From an uncultured Ruminococcus sp. (lineage in GTDB: Bacteria; Bacillota; Clostridia; Oscillospirales; Ruminococcaceae), in the NCBI GenBank assembly GCA_934474025.1, contig CAKSMF010000002.1:186001-250000 (forward strand): 64,000 nt of DNA, in the 5' to 3' direction. The stretch's first letter is position 1. The number at the start of each line of letters is the position of its first letter. A program made the position numbers and the translations under genes. Positions 9,225-18,384 of the stretch are shown one piece after another. The notes under the pieces were generated by a model. The model searched no databases and was not told the origin of the DNA. It saw nothing but the letters and a program-made list of their open reading frames with translations.

Positions 9225-9444
9225 TTTTTTCACAGTTTGTAAAATTATTGTTTCTACTTTGAATTATGCCGGAAGTATAGATGTCATAAGAATTTCCGCT
9301 GAAAACGTCATAATGATATACGCAACAGTCGTCCGAGAAAATTTGAAAAAAGTAGACTTTTCCACAAGTTTTGAAAAGGATTATAAGCGTCCAAAGCCGG
9401 AAGACAGCATAGAAGGCGGTCTTTACGGAAAAATAGAACTTTAA
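9225..9444 (+). pseudogene. Tandem-duplication relic: mnmE start fused to jag 3' end
   Basis: A 220-bp degenerate tandem copy. Its left part (from about 9255) resembles the start of mnmE: LNYAGSIDVIRISAEN against PNYAGGIAVIRISGEN. Its right part from about 9325 repeats the jag C-terminus KVDFSTSFEKDYKRPKPED onward with the same stop and the same downstream bases. Both jag and mnmE remain intact. The copy encodes a chimeric frame of about 60 codons without a ribosome site, so I regard it as a remnant, not a gene. Confidence 0.8.
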
Positions 9445-9487
9445 TTTTTTCACAGTTTGTAAAATTGCTGTTTTAGGAGTGATTTTT

Positions 9488-10849
9488 TTGTCAACTATTG
9501 CTGCTATTTCTACTCCGAATTATGCCGGAGGTATAGCTGTTATAAGAATTTCCGGTGAGAATGCCGTTCAGGTTGCTGAAAAAGTTTTCAGACCGTCCGG
9601 AAACAAAAATATAAAAGATATGTCCGGTTATACGTGTGCTTACGGAATAGCTCATGATGACGGTGAACGTCTTGACGATTGTATACTTACGGTTTTTAAA
9701 GCTCCGCATAGTTATACTGGAGAGGACGTTGTGGAAATTTCCTGTCATGGCGGAATTTATGTAACTAAACGTATTCTTCGTGCTATTCTTAAAAACGGTG
9801 CGGAAAATGCAGGGGCAGGGGAATTTACAAAAAGAGCCTATCTCAATGGCAAACTTGACCTCACTCAGGCAGAAGCCGTTATGGATATAATTTCTGCAAA
9901 GGGTGAAAGAGAACTTAAAATGGCTGAAACTCTCCGAGAGGGTATGGCTTTCAAAAAAGCTAAAAAGTGTTCTGATAAGCTTATGAAGATATTAGGAGAC
10001 CTCGGAGCGTGGGCTGATTATCCGGAGGAAGATATTCCGGAAGTACGTCCTGAAAACCTTTGCAGAGAACTTAGTGAAGTACAATCAGATTTATTATCAC
10101 TTGTTGAAAATTACGACTGTGGAAGAATTATTCGTGAGGGAGTTTCTGCTGTTATCATAGGAAGACCAAATGTAGGAAAATCCACTCTTTTTAACTGTTT
10201 AAGCGGTTGTGAAAGAAGTATTGTAACTGATATTGCAGGTACAACTCGTGATATTGTTGAGGAATCCGTTAAAATAGGGGATATAGTTTTAAGACTTTCC
10301 GATACTGCCGGAATACGTCAGACAAATGACATTATTGAGGGAATAGGTGTTGATAATGCTAAAAAACTTATTAATTCCTCTGAACTCATTATTGCAGTAT
10401 TTGACGGAAACAGTCCTCTTACTGAAGACGATTTGAAACTTATTAATCAAGTTGACAGTAAAAAGACTATTGCCGTTATAAACAAAAGTGATTTAGGTAT
10501 ATGTCCGGACGTTTCCGAAATTGAAAAACATATCGGACATACTGTTTATTTATCCGCCAAGGAAAATGACGGAATTGAAAAACTTCAATCAGCGATTGAG
10601 TCTGTTTTTGAAATAAATGAAAATTCTTTTTCGTCAGTTGCAGTTGCAAATGAACGCCAGAAAAATTGTATTGATTCTGCACTTGTCTGTGTGAAATCTG
10701 CTATTTCTGCCCTTGAAAATGGTGAACTCCTTGACGCTGTAAATGTACTTATTGATGAAGCAGAACAATATTTATTAAGTCTTACAGGCGAAAAAGTTAC
10801 AGATGCAGTTGTTGACGAAGTATTTTCAAGATTCTGTGTCGGAAAATAA
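9488..10849 (+). CDS. mnmE: tRNA modification GTPase MnmE
   Basis: With MnmG it installs 5-carboxymethylaminomethyl groups on wobble uridines of tRNA. The 453-residue product has the N-terminal formyl-THF-binding region (STIAAISTPNYAGGIAVIRISG), a G domain with GRPNVGKSTLFN near residue 224, DTAGIR and NKSD, and the C-terminal FCVGK motif with its essential Cys. The start is TTG at 9488, 9 nt behind AGGAG; the GTG at 9479 touches that site. mnmG follows after 35 nt, so the two partners are co-transcribed. Confidence 0.96.
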   Translation: MSTIAAISTPNYAGGIAVIRISGENAVQVAEKVFRPSGNKNIKDMSGYTCAYGIAHDDGERLDDCILTVFKAPHSYTGEDVVEISCHGGIYVTKRILRAILKNGAENAGAGEFTKRAYLNGKLDLTQAEAVMDIISAKGERELKMAETLREGMAFKKAKKCSDKLMKILGDLGAWADYPEEDIPEVRPENLCRELSEVQSDLLSLVENYDCGRIIREGVSAVIIGRPNVGKSTLFNCLSGCERSIVTDIAGTTRDIVEESVKIGDIVLRLSDTAGIRQTNDIIEGIGVDNAKKLINSSELIIAVFDGNSPLTEDDLKLINQVDSKKTIAVINKSDLGICPDVSEIEKHIGHTVYLSAKENDGIEKLQSAIESVFEINENSFSSVAVANERQKNCIDSALVCVKSAISALENGELLDAVNVLIDEAEQYLLSLTGEKVTDAVVDEVFSRFCVGK

Positions 10850-10884
10850 TATTCTTGTCAGGAGTATTTTTTGGGAGGTTCTAT

Positions 10885-12774
10885 ATGTCATATAAAATGG
10901 GAAGTTTTGATGTAGCAGTAGTCGGGGCAGGTCATGCCGGTGTTGAAGCTGCTTTAGCATCTGCAAGACTGGGCTGTAAAACAGTTATGTTTACAATATC
11001 CCTTGACCAGATAGCAAATATGCCTTGTAATCCGTCTATCGGCGGTACTGCTAAAGGTCATCTTGTAAGGGAAATTGACGCTCTCGGCGGTGAAATGGGA
11101 AAAGGTGCTGATAAGTGTTTCATACAAAGCCGTATGCTTAATCGTGGAAAAGGTCCTGCGGTGCATAGTCTGAGAGTACAGGCTGACAGAGTTAAATACC
11201 ATAACTATATGAAAGATGTTTGCGAAAAACAACGCAATCTTTATGTAAAACAGGCTGAAATTTCTGCAATAACTGTTGAGGACGGAAAAATTACAGGAAT
11301 AGTCACATCTTTAGGAGCTGAATATTCCGTAAAAGCCGTTATAATTGCAACAGGTACTTACCTTAAAGGAAAAATACATATAGGTGAAGTCTCCTATGAA
11401 AGCGGACCTGATTCAGCATTGCCGAGTAAATACCTTTCACAGAGTCTTATTGATAATGGCGTTGAATTAAGACGTTTTAAAACCGGTACTCCCTGCCGAG
11501 TAAACAAGAGAAGTATAAACTTTGATTTCATGGAACGTCAGGACGGTGACGAAAATATAGTACCGTTTTCTTTTGAAACTCCTACTGAAGGTCTTAAAAA
11601 TCAGGTATCATGTTATGTCACTTACACAAACAGCAAAACTCATGAAGTAATTTTATCTAATCTTGACCGTTCTCCGTTGTATTCCGGACGCATTGAGGGT
11701 GTAGGACCTCGTTACTGTCCATCAATTGAAGATAAAATAGTTCGTTTTTCAGATAAACCACGTCATCAGCTTTTTGTTGAACCTATGGGGCTTTCTACTG
11801 AAGAATACTATTTGCAGGGTATGTCATCATCACTTCCGGAAGACGTTCAGCTTGCATTTTTGCGTACAATTGACGGTCTTGAAGATGTTGAAATTATGCG
11901 TCCTGCCTATGCTATTGAATACGATTGCTGTAATCCTGTTCAGCTTTCCAATACTCTGGAATTTCGTAATATAAGCGGTTTGTATGGTGCGGGACAGTTT
12001 AACGGAAGTTCGGGCTATGAAGAAGCCGCTGCACAAGGACTTGTTGCCGGAATAAACGCTGCCCTTAAAGTAAAAGAACGTGAACCCATGATACTTGACA
12101 GAGCAAGTTCATATATAGGAACTCTTGTCGATGACCTTGTAACTAAAGGCTGTTCAGACCCTTACAGAATGATGACTTCAAGAAGTGAATACAGACTTGT
12201 TTTAAGACAGGATAATGCAGACCAAAGATTAACTCCTATCGGATATAAAATAGGTCTTATCAGTGAAAGCCGTTATAATAAGTTGCTTGAAAAAATAAAG
12301 CAGGTTGAAACTGAAATAAAACGTGTAAGCACATTGAATATATCTCCGAATAGTGAAATAAATGAGTTTCTGGAAAGTGTCGGTACTACTCCATTGTCTA
12401 CCGGCTGTAAACTTGCTGACCTTATACGCCGTCCGAAAGTAAGCTACGAAGGACTTGCAAAATTTGATGCAGACAGACCACAGCTTTCAGATGAAGTGGC
12501 AGAACAGGTTGAACTTCAAATTAAATATGAAGGCTATATTTCAAAACAGCTTGCACAGATTGAACAGATGAGAAAGCATGAATCTAAAAAACTTCCTGAA
12601 AACCTTGATTATCATTGTGTATATGGTTTAAGAATTGAGGCGGTAGAAAAACTTAATAAAATTCAGCCGTCATCACTCGGACAGGCATCAAGAATTTCCG
12701 GTGTATCTCCAGCGGATATAGCTTTGCTTGATGTGTGGCTACAGCACGAAAAAGGAGAAGAAAATGCTTCCTGA
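10885..12774 (+). CDS. mnmG: tRNA uridine-modification enzyme MnmG (GidA), FAD-binding
   Basis: FAD-dependent partner of MnmE. The 629-residue protein starts MSYKMGSFDVAVVGAGHAGVEAALA, a Rossmann dinucleotide site, and carries GGTAKGHLVREIDALGGEMG and the C-terminal GidA-associated helical domain (YHCVYGLRIEAVEKL...QASRISGVSPADIALL). GGGAGG six nt before ATG 10885 decides the start over an upstream in-frame codon. Its end overlaps rsmG by 11 nt. Confidence 0.97.
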   Translation: MSYKMGSFDVAVVGAGHAGVEAALASARLGCKTVMFTISLDQIANMPCNPSIGGTAKGHLVREIDALGGEMGKGADKCFIQSRMLNRGKGPAVHSLRVQADRVKYHNYMKDVCEKQRNLYVKQAEISAITVEDGKITGIVTSLGAEYSVKAVIIATGTYLKGKIHIGEVSYESGPDSALPSKYLSQSLIDNGVELRRFKTGTPCRVNKRSINFDFMERQDGDENIVPFSFETPTEGLKNQVSCYVTYTNSKTHEVILSNLDRSPLYSGRIEGVGPRYCPSIEDKIVRFSDKPRHQLFVEPMGLSTEEYYLQGMSSSLPEDVQLAFLRTIDGLEDVEIMRPAYAIEYDCCNPVQLSNTLEFRNISGLYGAGQFNGSSGYEEAAAQGLVAGINAALKVKEREPMILDRASSYIGTLVDDLVTKGCSDPYRMMTSRSEYRLVLRQDNADQRLTPIGYKIGLISESRYNKLLEKIKQVETEIKRVSTLNISPNSEINEFLESVGTTPLSTGCKLADLIRRPKVSYEGLAKFDADRPQLSDEVAEQVELQIKYEGYISKQLAQIEQMRKHESKKLPENLDYHCVYGLRIEAVEKLNKIQPSSLGQASRISGVSPADIALLDVWLQHEKGEENAS

Positions 12775-13468
12775 TTATGATTTCTGTAAAAAAAGCTTTG
12801 AAGAATCGGGCATTGAACTGTCAGAAACTCTTTATAATAAGCTTAATATATATGCCGAATTTCTTGTTGAATACAACAAAAATGTAAATCTTACCGCAAT
12901 AACTGAACCCGAAGAAATTCTGTACAAACATTTTATTGACAGCATTTTACTTGCTAAGTATGTTTACATTCCGCAGAATGCAAGTCTTATTGATGTCGGA
13001 ACTGGTGCAGGGTTTCCGTCAATACCGCTTAAACTTTTCAGACCCGATATTGAATTGACACTTCTTGACAGCCTGAATAAACGAATAACTTTTTTACAAA
13101 TGCTTTGTGAAAAACTCGGCATTGAAGCAACATTTATTCATGACAGGGCGGAAGTTACAGGAAAAAATCCTGATTTCCGTGAAAAGTTTGATATATCATG
13201 TGCGAGAGCTGTTGCTAATATGTCGGTTCTTAGTGAAATGTGTTTGCCATTCGTAAAAGTTAATGGAATTTTTGTAGCAATGAAAGGGCTTGGCGAAAAT
13301 ATTTCCGAGGGAAATAATGCTATAGAAATTTTAGGAGGAAAAATTTCAGAAGAATCTGTATATGAAGTTTACGGAGAGGGAAGAAAAATTGTTGCTGTAA
13401 AAAAAATATCGCATACTCCGACAAAATATCCGAGAAACAGCGGTCAGATAAAAAAGAAACCTCTGTAA
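12764..13468 (+). CDS. rsmG: 16S rRNA (guanine527-N7)-methyltransferase RsmG
   Basis: SAM-dependent methyltransferase acting on 16S rRNA. The 234-residue protein contains NLTAITEPEEILYKHFIDSI and the SAM-binding loop LIDVGTGAGFPSIPLKL, both typical of GidB/RsmG. AGGAG lies 8 nt before ATG 12764, which overlaps the mnmG stop. A terminator follows, so this ends the rpmH-rsmG block. Confidence 0.95.
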   Translation: MLPDYDFCKKSFEESGIELSETLYNKLNIYAEFLVEYNKNVNLTAITEPEEILYKHFIDSILLAKYVYIPQNASLIDVGTGAGFPSIPLKLFRPDIELTLLDSLNKRITFLQMLCEKLGIEATFIHDRAEVTGKNPDFREKFDISCARAVANMSVLSEMCLPFVKVNGIFVAMKGLGENISEGNNAIEILGGKISEESVYEVYGEGRKIVAVKKISHTPTKYPRNSGQIKKKPL

Positions 13469-13489
13469 CTTTGATTTATAATGTCGTAA

Positions 13490-13525
13490 AAACCGTCTGT
13501 TTGATGAAAACAGGCGTTTTTTTTG
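13490..13525 (+). terminator. Terminator after rsmG
   Basis: Stem CGTCTGTTT / AAACAGGCG (one G-U pair), loop GATGA, followed by a run of eight Ts. Confidence 0.85.
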
Positions 13526-13603
13526 TGTAGTAATTATTTCCCGTAAGTGTTAGAATTTATTTACAGGGAGAAATTCCCGAGTAATTATATGAGGGTAAAA
13601 ACA

Positions 13604-14419
13604 ATGGCATTTTTAAACTTTACTAAAGAAAAACTTATAAACAAAGTTGTTGAAATTGATATTGATATGATTATTCCTAATCCCAATCAGCCAAGAAAGG
13701 CTTTTCAGGATAACGAAATTTCAGCACTTGCAGAATCAATCATGCAGAATGGTATTTTACAGCCGTTATCCGTAAGAAGATGCGGTGAATCATTTGAACT
13801 GATTGCCGGTGAAAGACGTTTAAGGGCTGCGAAAATGTGCGGATTTACTGTTGTTCCGTGTATTATTCATGAAATCAGTGATAGAAATTCTGCTATCCTT
13901 GCCCTTGTTGAGAACATTCAAAGACAGGATTTGTCATTTTTTGATGAGGCAGCCGCAATTGAAAAACTTATTACATATTACGGAATGACTCAGGAAGATG
14001 CTGCTTCAAAACTCGGAAAAGCACAAAGTACAATCGCCAACAAACTAAGACTTTTGAGACTTACTCCGGAGGAAAGAGAACTTATAGTAAAGTTTGACCT
14101 TACTGAACGTCATGCAAGGTCTTTGCTGAAACTTGCCAGTCCGGCAGACAGACTTGAAATTCTTGAAAAAGTTATAAAAAATAATCTCAATGTTGAACGT
14201 ACTGAAAAACTTATAGAAGATTATATAGGAAGTCAGCGTGAAAAAGCAAGTTATAAAAAACGTTCAAAGGTGTTTCAGAATGTGAAAATTTTTATCAACA
14301 CAATTAACAAGGCTGTTGAAACTATGCAGTCAGCAGGGATTCCGGCAGATGCTAAAAAGATTCAGAACGAAAATTATGTTGAATATCGTGTAAGAATACC
14401 TATTCAGAAATCAAAGTGA
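13604..14419 (+). CDS. noc: Nucleoid occlusion/ParB-like protein (Noc)
   Basis: A ParB-family DNA-binding protein of 271 residues with the N-terminal ParB/Srx fold (NPNQPRKAFQDNEISALAESI; GERRLRAAKM, the CTP-binding box; ENIQRQDLSFFDEA) and a central helix-turn-helix (TQEDAASKLGKAQSTIANKLRLLRL). The genome keeps a second ParB directly downstream, so this copy is probably Noc, which links division-site placement to nucleoid position. The start at 13604 follows GAGGG by 8 nt; upstream in-frame codons lack a ribosome site. It lies between two terminators, so it is a separate unit. Confidence 0.85.
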   Translation: MAFLNFTKEKLINKVVEIDIDMIIPNPNQPRKAFQDNEISALAESIMQNGILQPLSVRRCGESFELIAGERRLRAAKMCGFTVVPCIIHEISDRNSAILALVENIQRQDLSFFDEAAAIEKLITYYGMTQEDAASKLGKAQSTIANKLRLLRLTPEERELIVKFDLTERHARSLLKLASPADRLEILEKVIKNNLNVERTEKLIEDYIGSQREKASYKKRSKVFQNVKIFINTINKAVETMQSAGIPADAKKIQNENYVEYRVRIPIQKSK

Positions 14420-14424
14420 AAAAA

Positions 14425-14463
14425 CAGTCCTATGCGGAGCTTTCCACGTAGGACTGCTTTTTT
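14425..14463 (+). terminator. Terminator after noc
   Basis: Stem CAGTCCTATG / CGTAGGACTG with an inner loop, followed by CTTTTTTT. Confidence 0.85.
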
Positions 14464-14493
14464 TCCGGTTTCTTGTGAAACTTAATTTAACTA

Positions 14494-14522
14494 TTTACAA
14501 AACACTTTAAAAGTGATATAAT
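14494..14522 (+). promoter_or_regulatory. Promoter of the parA-parB operon
   Basis: TTTACA (14494-14499), 17-nt spacer, TATAAT (14517-14522), 34 nt before parA. An imperfect parS-like dyad GTTTCTTGTGAAAC (14468-14481) lies just upstream, which could allow autoregulation; that part is tentative. Confidence 0.75.
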
Positions 14523-14555
14523 ATTAAATATAAAAAATGAAAGGAAGAAATCCTA

Positions 14556-15365
14556 ATGAGCAAAATTATTGCGGTGGCAAATCAAAAGGGCGGTGTTGGA
14601 AAATCCACTACTGCTGTGAACCTTGTCGCTTATCTTGGTTCGAGAGGATTTAAGGTGTTGTGTATCGATTCAGACCCACAGGGAAACACAACTACAGCTT
14701 TTGGTATAAAGAAAAAATCTGTCAGTGCATCAACATATGATGTTCTTACAGGAAAAATAAGAATACAGGACGCTATAGTTAAAACAGAATTTGAAAATGT
14801 TTCCATATTACCGGCTACTGAATCGCTTGCAGGTTGCGAAATTGAACTCATGAATTTTGACAACAAAATGAAACGCCTTAAAATGCAGACTTTAACTTGC
14901 CGTGAAGATTATGACTATATATTTATTGATTGTCCGCCGGCTCTCGGACTTATTACAATCAATGCACTTGTAGCTTGTGATACTATAATTGTTCCTATGC
15001 TTGCTGAATTTTTTGCACTTGAAGGTCTTTCACAACTTGTCAATACTATAAAAATTGTAAAAACTAATTATAATCCGTCACTTAAAATTGAGGGAATCGT
15101 TTTCACAATGTTTGACAACAGACTGAATATTTCTAATGACGTTGTAAAAGAAGTTGAAAAATATTTTCCAGATAAAGTATTTAAAACTAAAATACCCCGC
15201 AATGTTCGTTTGGCAGAAGCACCAAGCCACAGCAAACCGATTATGTATTATGATAAATCCTCAAAGGGTGCGGAGGCTTATGAACTTCTTGGTCACGAAT
15301 TACTCGGCGAACCTTTACAGCTTCCTAAGAAAAAAAGAAGAGGAATTTTTTCCTTTAAAAAATAA
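14556..15365 (+). CDS. parA: Chromosome-partitioning ATPase ParA/Soj
   Basis: A 269-residue Walker-type ATPase that, with ParB and parS, segregates origins and controls DnaA. The deviant Walker A KGGVGKSTTAVNL is at residues 11-23, the Walker A' region is CIDSDPQGNTT, and Walker B is YIFIDCPPALG. It has no N-terminal DNA-binding extension, so it is a chromosomal Soj rather than a plasmid ParA. parB starts 21 nt downstream. Confidence 0.96.
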   Translation: MSKIIAVANQKGGVGKSTTAVNLVAYLGSRGFKVLCIDSDPQGNTTTAFGIKKKSVSASTYDVLTGKIRIQDAIVKTEFENVSILPATESLAGCEIELMNFDNKMKRLKMQTLTCREDYDYIFIDCPPALGLITINALVACDTIIVPMLAEFFALEGLSQLVNTIKIVKTNYNPSLKIEGIVFTMFDNRLNISNDVVKEVEKYFPDKVFKTKIPRNVRLAEAPSHSKPIMYYDKSSKGAEAYELLGHELLGEPLQLPKKKRRGIFSFKK

Positions 15366-15386
15366 TTTTGAAAGGAGTGTATAGCT

Positions 15387-16220
15387 ATGGCTATCGGTGG
15401 ACTTGGGGCAGGTCTTGACTTTCTTTTCAGTGACAATGCAAATGAAGTACAGGTTAAAAAAACTCTCCGTACTTCTGAAATCGAGCCTAACCGTGAACAA
15501 CCTCGAAAAAATTTTAATGAAGATGCAATAGCTTCACTTGCCGAGTCTATCAAAGAACATGGTATGTTACAGCCTATACTTGTAAGACCTTTGGAATATG
15601 GCGGTTATCAGATTGTAGCCGGTGAAAGACGTTGGAGAGCTGCCAGAATGATAGGTCTTGAAGAAGTACCGGTAAATATTCGTGAACTTTCAGATACACA
15701 GGCAATGCAGATTGCTATTATCGAAAATTTACAGCGTGAAAATCTCAATCCTATTGAAGAAGCTAAAGGTTACAATGAACTTATTGAAAAATATGGTATG
15801 AAACACGAAGAAGTTGGTACAATGGTTGGAAAACCTCGTTCATCAATAGCAAATGTTGTGAGAATACTTTCACTTCCTGAACCTGTTCAAAAGATGATTG
15901 AAAATGGTGACTTATCATTAGGACACGCTAAAGTTTTACTTGGTTTTGAGGACAGCGAAACAATTATAAGCATAGCAGAAAAAGCAAGCAACGGCGGAAT
16001 GTCAGTAAGACAGGTAGAAAATCTGTTGAAACAAAATAAAGTTCCACGTAGAACTTTGAAAAAGACGGATACTTATTTTACTGAAATGGAAATATCCTTA
16101 AATGAACGCTTAGGGCGAAAAGTAAAAGTCGATTATAGCAAAAATAAAGGTACTTTAATATTGGAATTTTATGATAAGGACGATTTGAAACAAATTGCAG
16201 AAAAACTCGCAAGAGATTAA
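15387..16220 (+). CDS. parB: Chromosome-partitioning protein ParB/Spo0J
   Basis: ParB is a CTP-dependent clamp loaded at parS. The 277-residue protein begins MAIGGLGAGLDFLFSDN and contains QPRKNFNEDAIASLAESIKEHG, the CTP box GERRWRAARM, ENLQRENLNPIEEAKGY, and a helix-turn-helix. The C-terminal dimerisation region contains NKVPRRTLKKTD; the DNA encoding VPRRT forms a parS-like palindrome. The last 327 bp are duplicated immediately downstream. The full-length copy itself is intact. Confidence 0.95.
   Translation: MAIGGLGAGLDFLFSDNANEVQVKKTLRTSEIEPNREQPRKNFNEDAIASLAESIKEHGMLQPILVRPLEYGGYQIVAGERRWRAARMIGLEEVPVNIRELSDTQAMQIAIIENLQRENLNPIEEAKGYNELIEKYGMKHEEVGTMVGKPRSSIANVVRILSLPEPVQKMIENGDLSLGHAKVLLGFEDSETIISIAEKASNGGMSVRQVENLLKQNKVPRRTLKKTDTYFTEMEISLNERLGRKVKVDYSKNKGTLILEFYDKDDLKQIAEKLARD
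16040..16055. promoter_or_regulatory. parS-like site inside parB
   Basis: AGTTCCACGTAGAACT matches the bacterial parS consensus TGTTCCACGTGGAACA at 13 of 16 positions, keeping the central CCACGT and GTTC/GAAC arms. It lies in the codons for VPRRT, the same place where B. subtilis spo0J carries its internal parS (VPRET codons). Confidence 0.75.
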
Positions 16221-16552
16221 CAAAAATGATTGAAAATGGTGACTTATCATTAGGACACGCTAAAGTTTTACTTGGTTTTGAGGACAGCAAAACAATTATA
16301 AGCATAGCAGAAAAAGCAAACAACGGCGGAATGTCAGTAAGACAGGTAGAAAATCTGTTGAAACAAAATAAAGTTCCACGTAGAACTTTGAAAAAGACGG
16401 ATACTTATTTTACTGAAATGGAAATATCCTTAAATGAACGCTTAGGGCGAAAAGTAAAAGTCGATTATAGCAAAAATAAAGGTACTTTAATATTGGAATT
16501 TTATGATAAGGACGATTTGAAACAAATTGCAGAAAAACTCGCAAGAGATTAA
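16221..16552 (+). pseudogene. Tandem copy of the parB 3' end including a second parS-like site
   Basis: Bases 16226-16552 repeat 15894-16220 with a period of exactly 332 bp and only about two differences. The copy keeps an open frame for the last 108 codons of ParB, from MIENGDLSLGHAKV to the stop, and the parS-like 16-mer recurs at 16372-16387. There is no ribosome site before the ATG at 16226. The short shared CAAAA at both ends suggests slippage or microhomology-driven duplication. If translated it would be a ParB C-terminal dimerisation fragment. Confidence 0.85.
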
Positions 16553-16570
16553 CAAAGGAGAATATTATAA

Positions 16571-17863
16571 ATGATTGATATGAAATTAATCCGTACAAAT
16601 CCGGAACTCGTAAAAGAAAACATCAAAAAGAAGTTTCAAGATGAAAAACTTGAACTCGTTGACAAGGTTGTTGAACTTGACAAGCAGTACAGAGAAACAA
16701 AAACTGAATGCGATAATCTTAGAAATCAGAAAAATCTTAAAAGCAAACAGTTTGGCGGTTTCATGGCTAAGGGTTTAAAAGATGATGCAGAAAAACTCAA
16801 GGTTGAAATTGCTGAACTTGATGCGAAACTTCTTGAAATGGAAGACTTTGAAGTTAAACTTGAATCTAATATCCGTGAAATAATGCTTGTTATTCCGAAT
16901 ATCATTGACGAAAGCGTTCCGATTGGTAAGAACGACAGCGAAAATGTAGAAGTTGAAAGATTTGGTGAACCTGTAGTTCCGGATTTTGAAGTTCCTTATC
17001 ACGTTGACATTATGGAAAAAGTAAACGGCATTGATATTGATAGTGCAAGAAAAACAAGCGGTAATGGTTTTTATTACCTTTGCGGAGATATTGCACAGTT
17101 ACAGTCTTGTATACTTTCTTATGCAAGGGATTTCATGATTGATAAGGGATTCACTTATTATATTCCTCCTTTCATGATTAGAAGCAATGTTGTTACAGGT
17201 GTAATGAGTTTTGCAGAAATGGAAGGCATGATGTACAAGATTGAGGGTGAAGACCTTTACCTCATTGGTACAAGCGAACATTCCATGATAGGCAAATTTA
17301 TTGATACTATTATTCCGGAAGAAGAACTTCCGAAAACTCTTACAAGCTATTCACCGTGTTTCCGTAAAGAAGTAGGAGCTCACGGCATTGAGGAAAGAGG
17401 AGTTTACAGAATACATCAGTTTGAAAAACAGGAAATGATTGTTGTATGTAAGCCGGAAGAAAGCATGGACTGGTTTAAGAAACTTTACAGCTATACAGTA
17501 GAATTTTTCCGTACACTTGATATTCCTGTAAGAACTCTTGAATGTTGTTCAGGAGATTTGGCAGACCTTAAAGTTAAGAGTATTGACGTTGAGGCATGGT
17601 CACCAAGACAGAAAAAATATTTTGAAGTAGGTAGCTGTTCAAATCTCGGTGACGCACAGGCTCGCCGTCTTGGAATAAGAATAAAGACTGCTGATAAGAA
17701 AAAATATTTTGCACATACTCTTAATAATACAGTTGTTGCCCCTCCAAGAATGTTAATTGCTTTTCTTGAAAATAACCTCAATGAAGATGGCAGTATAAGA
17801 ATTCCGGAAGCCCTCAGACCTTATATGCGTAAAGATGTTATATCTGTTCCGAAAAAGAAGTAA
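16571..17863 (+). CDS. serS: Seryl-tRNA synthetase
   Basis: Class II aminoacyl-tRNA synthetase charging tRNA-Ser. The 430-residue protein has the long N-terminal coiled coil (residues about 30-110), motif 2 SPCFRKEVGAHGIEERGVYRIHQF and motif 3 ending NNTVVAPPRMLIAFLENN. AGGAG precedes the ATG. No T-box leader is visible; the upstream DNA is the parB duplicate. Confidence 0.97.
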   Translation: MIDMKLIRTNPELVKENIKKKFQDEKLELVDKVVELDKQYRETKTECDNLRNQKNLKSKQFGGFMAKGLKDDAEKLKVEIAELDAKLLEMEDFEVKLESNIREIMLVIPNIIDESVPIGKNDSENVEVERFGEPVVPDFEVPYHVDIMEKVNGIDIDSARKTSGNGFYYLCGDIAQLQSCILSYARDFMIDKGFTYYIPPFMIRSNVVTGVMSFAEMEGMMYKIEGEDLYLIGTSEHSMIGKFIDTIIPEEELPKTLTSYSPCFRKEVGAHGIEERGVYRIHQFEKQEMIVVCKPEESMDWFKKLYSYTVEFFRTLDIPVRTLECCSGDLADLKVKSIDVEAWSPRQKKYFEVGSCSNLGDAQARRLGIRIKTADKKKYFAHTLNNTVVAPPRMLIAFLENNLNEDGSIRIPEALRPYMRKDVISVPKKK

Positions 17864-17974
17864 TCAGTTTTGAGAATCCAGAAATTTATCTGCTTCTCTG
17901 GCGACAAAACAAAGACACATTACTATAACGCCAACTGTGCTTCCAAAAAATGAGCCTAATAAAAAGTTCAACAT
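17864..17974 (-). CDS. 36-aa membrane protein, DUF3789-like
   Basis: A tiny gene: MLNFLLGSFFGSTVGVIVM, then CLCFVAREADKFLDSQN. A single transmembrane helix with GxFxG-type glycines is followed by a short polar tail, the pattern of the DUF3789 family of small membrane proteins in Clostridia. GAGGTGA lies 8 nt before the ATG, a strong ribosome site that supports translation. Its stop codon abuts the serS stop, and the two genes converge. Function unknown. Confidence 0.7.
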   Translation of the reverse strand: MLNFLLGSFFGSTVGVIVMCLCFVAREADKFLDSQN

Positions 17975-18023
17975 AATAAAATCACCTCAATATATATTAT
18001 GTGAAATTTTTATTATAGTAAAC

Positions 18024-18056
18024 AAAAAAGTCCCGATAATTTTTTCGGGACTTTTT
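18024..18056. terminator. Bidirectional terminator between serS/DUF3789 and trxA
   Basis: AAAAAAGTCCCGA, loop TAATTTT, TCGGGACTTTTTT: a perfect stem with A/T runs on both sides, working for leftward trxA transcripts and any rightward read-through. Confidence 0.85.
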
Positions 18057-18074
18057 TATTATGATGTTCAGATG

Positions 18075-18380
18075 TTATTTCAGCATATCGAGTATCTGAT
18101 TTTTAGGAACGTATCCTATAGATTTTTTATGAATAACTCCGTCTTTTACAAGTACTACCAACGGAATGTTTTCCACTTTGAAAGCCATTGAAAGCTCTGG
18201 TTGTTCATCAACGTTTACTTTTCCGACTTTTATTTCTGGGTGTTCCTCTGCGATTTCGGAAATAATAGGGGAAAGCATCATGCAAGGACCGCACCAGTCT
18301 GCCCAGAAGTCAAGCAGAACAGTTCCTTTGTAGTTGCGAACCTCGTTGTCGAAATTTTCTTTTGTGATAGTGATTTCCAT
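18075..18380 (-). CDS. trxA: Thioredoxin
   Basis: A 101-residue thioredoxin with the active site FWADWCGPCMML near residues 26-37, the buried Asp (LLDFWADW) and the cis-proline loop NIPLVVLVKDG. It follows a ferredoxin-thioredoxin-reductase-like gene by 4 nt, so both are in one operon and the second protein is its likely electron donor. Confidence 0.95.
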   Translation of the reverse strand: MEITITKENFDNEVRNYKGTVLLDFWADWCGPCMMLSPIISEIAEEHPEIKVGKVNVDEQPELSMAFKVENIPLVVLVKDGVIHKKSIGYVPKNQILDMLK

Positions 18381-18384
18381 TTAA

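Noticed and set aside
14468..14481. A third parS site upstream of parA
   Set aside because: GTTTCTTGTGAAAC keeps the outer half-sites but has lost the central CACG of parS. I mention it only as a possible degenerate site.
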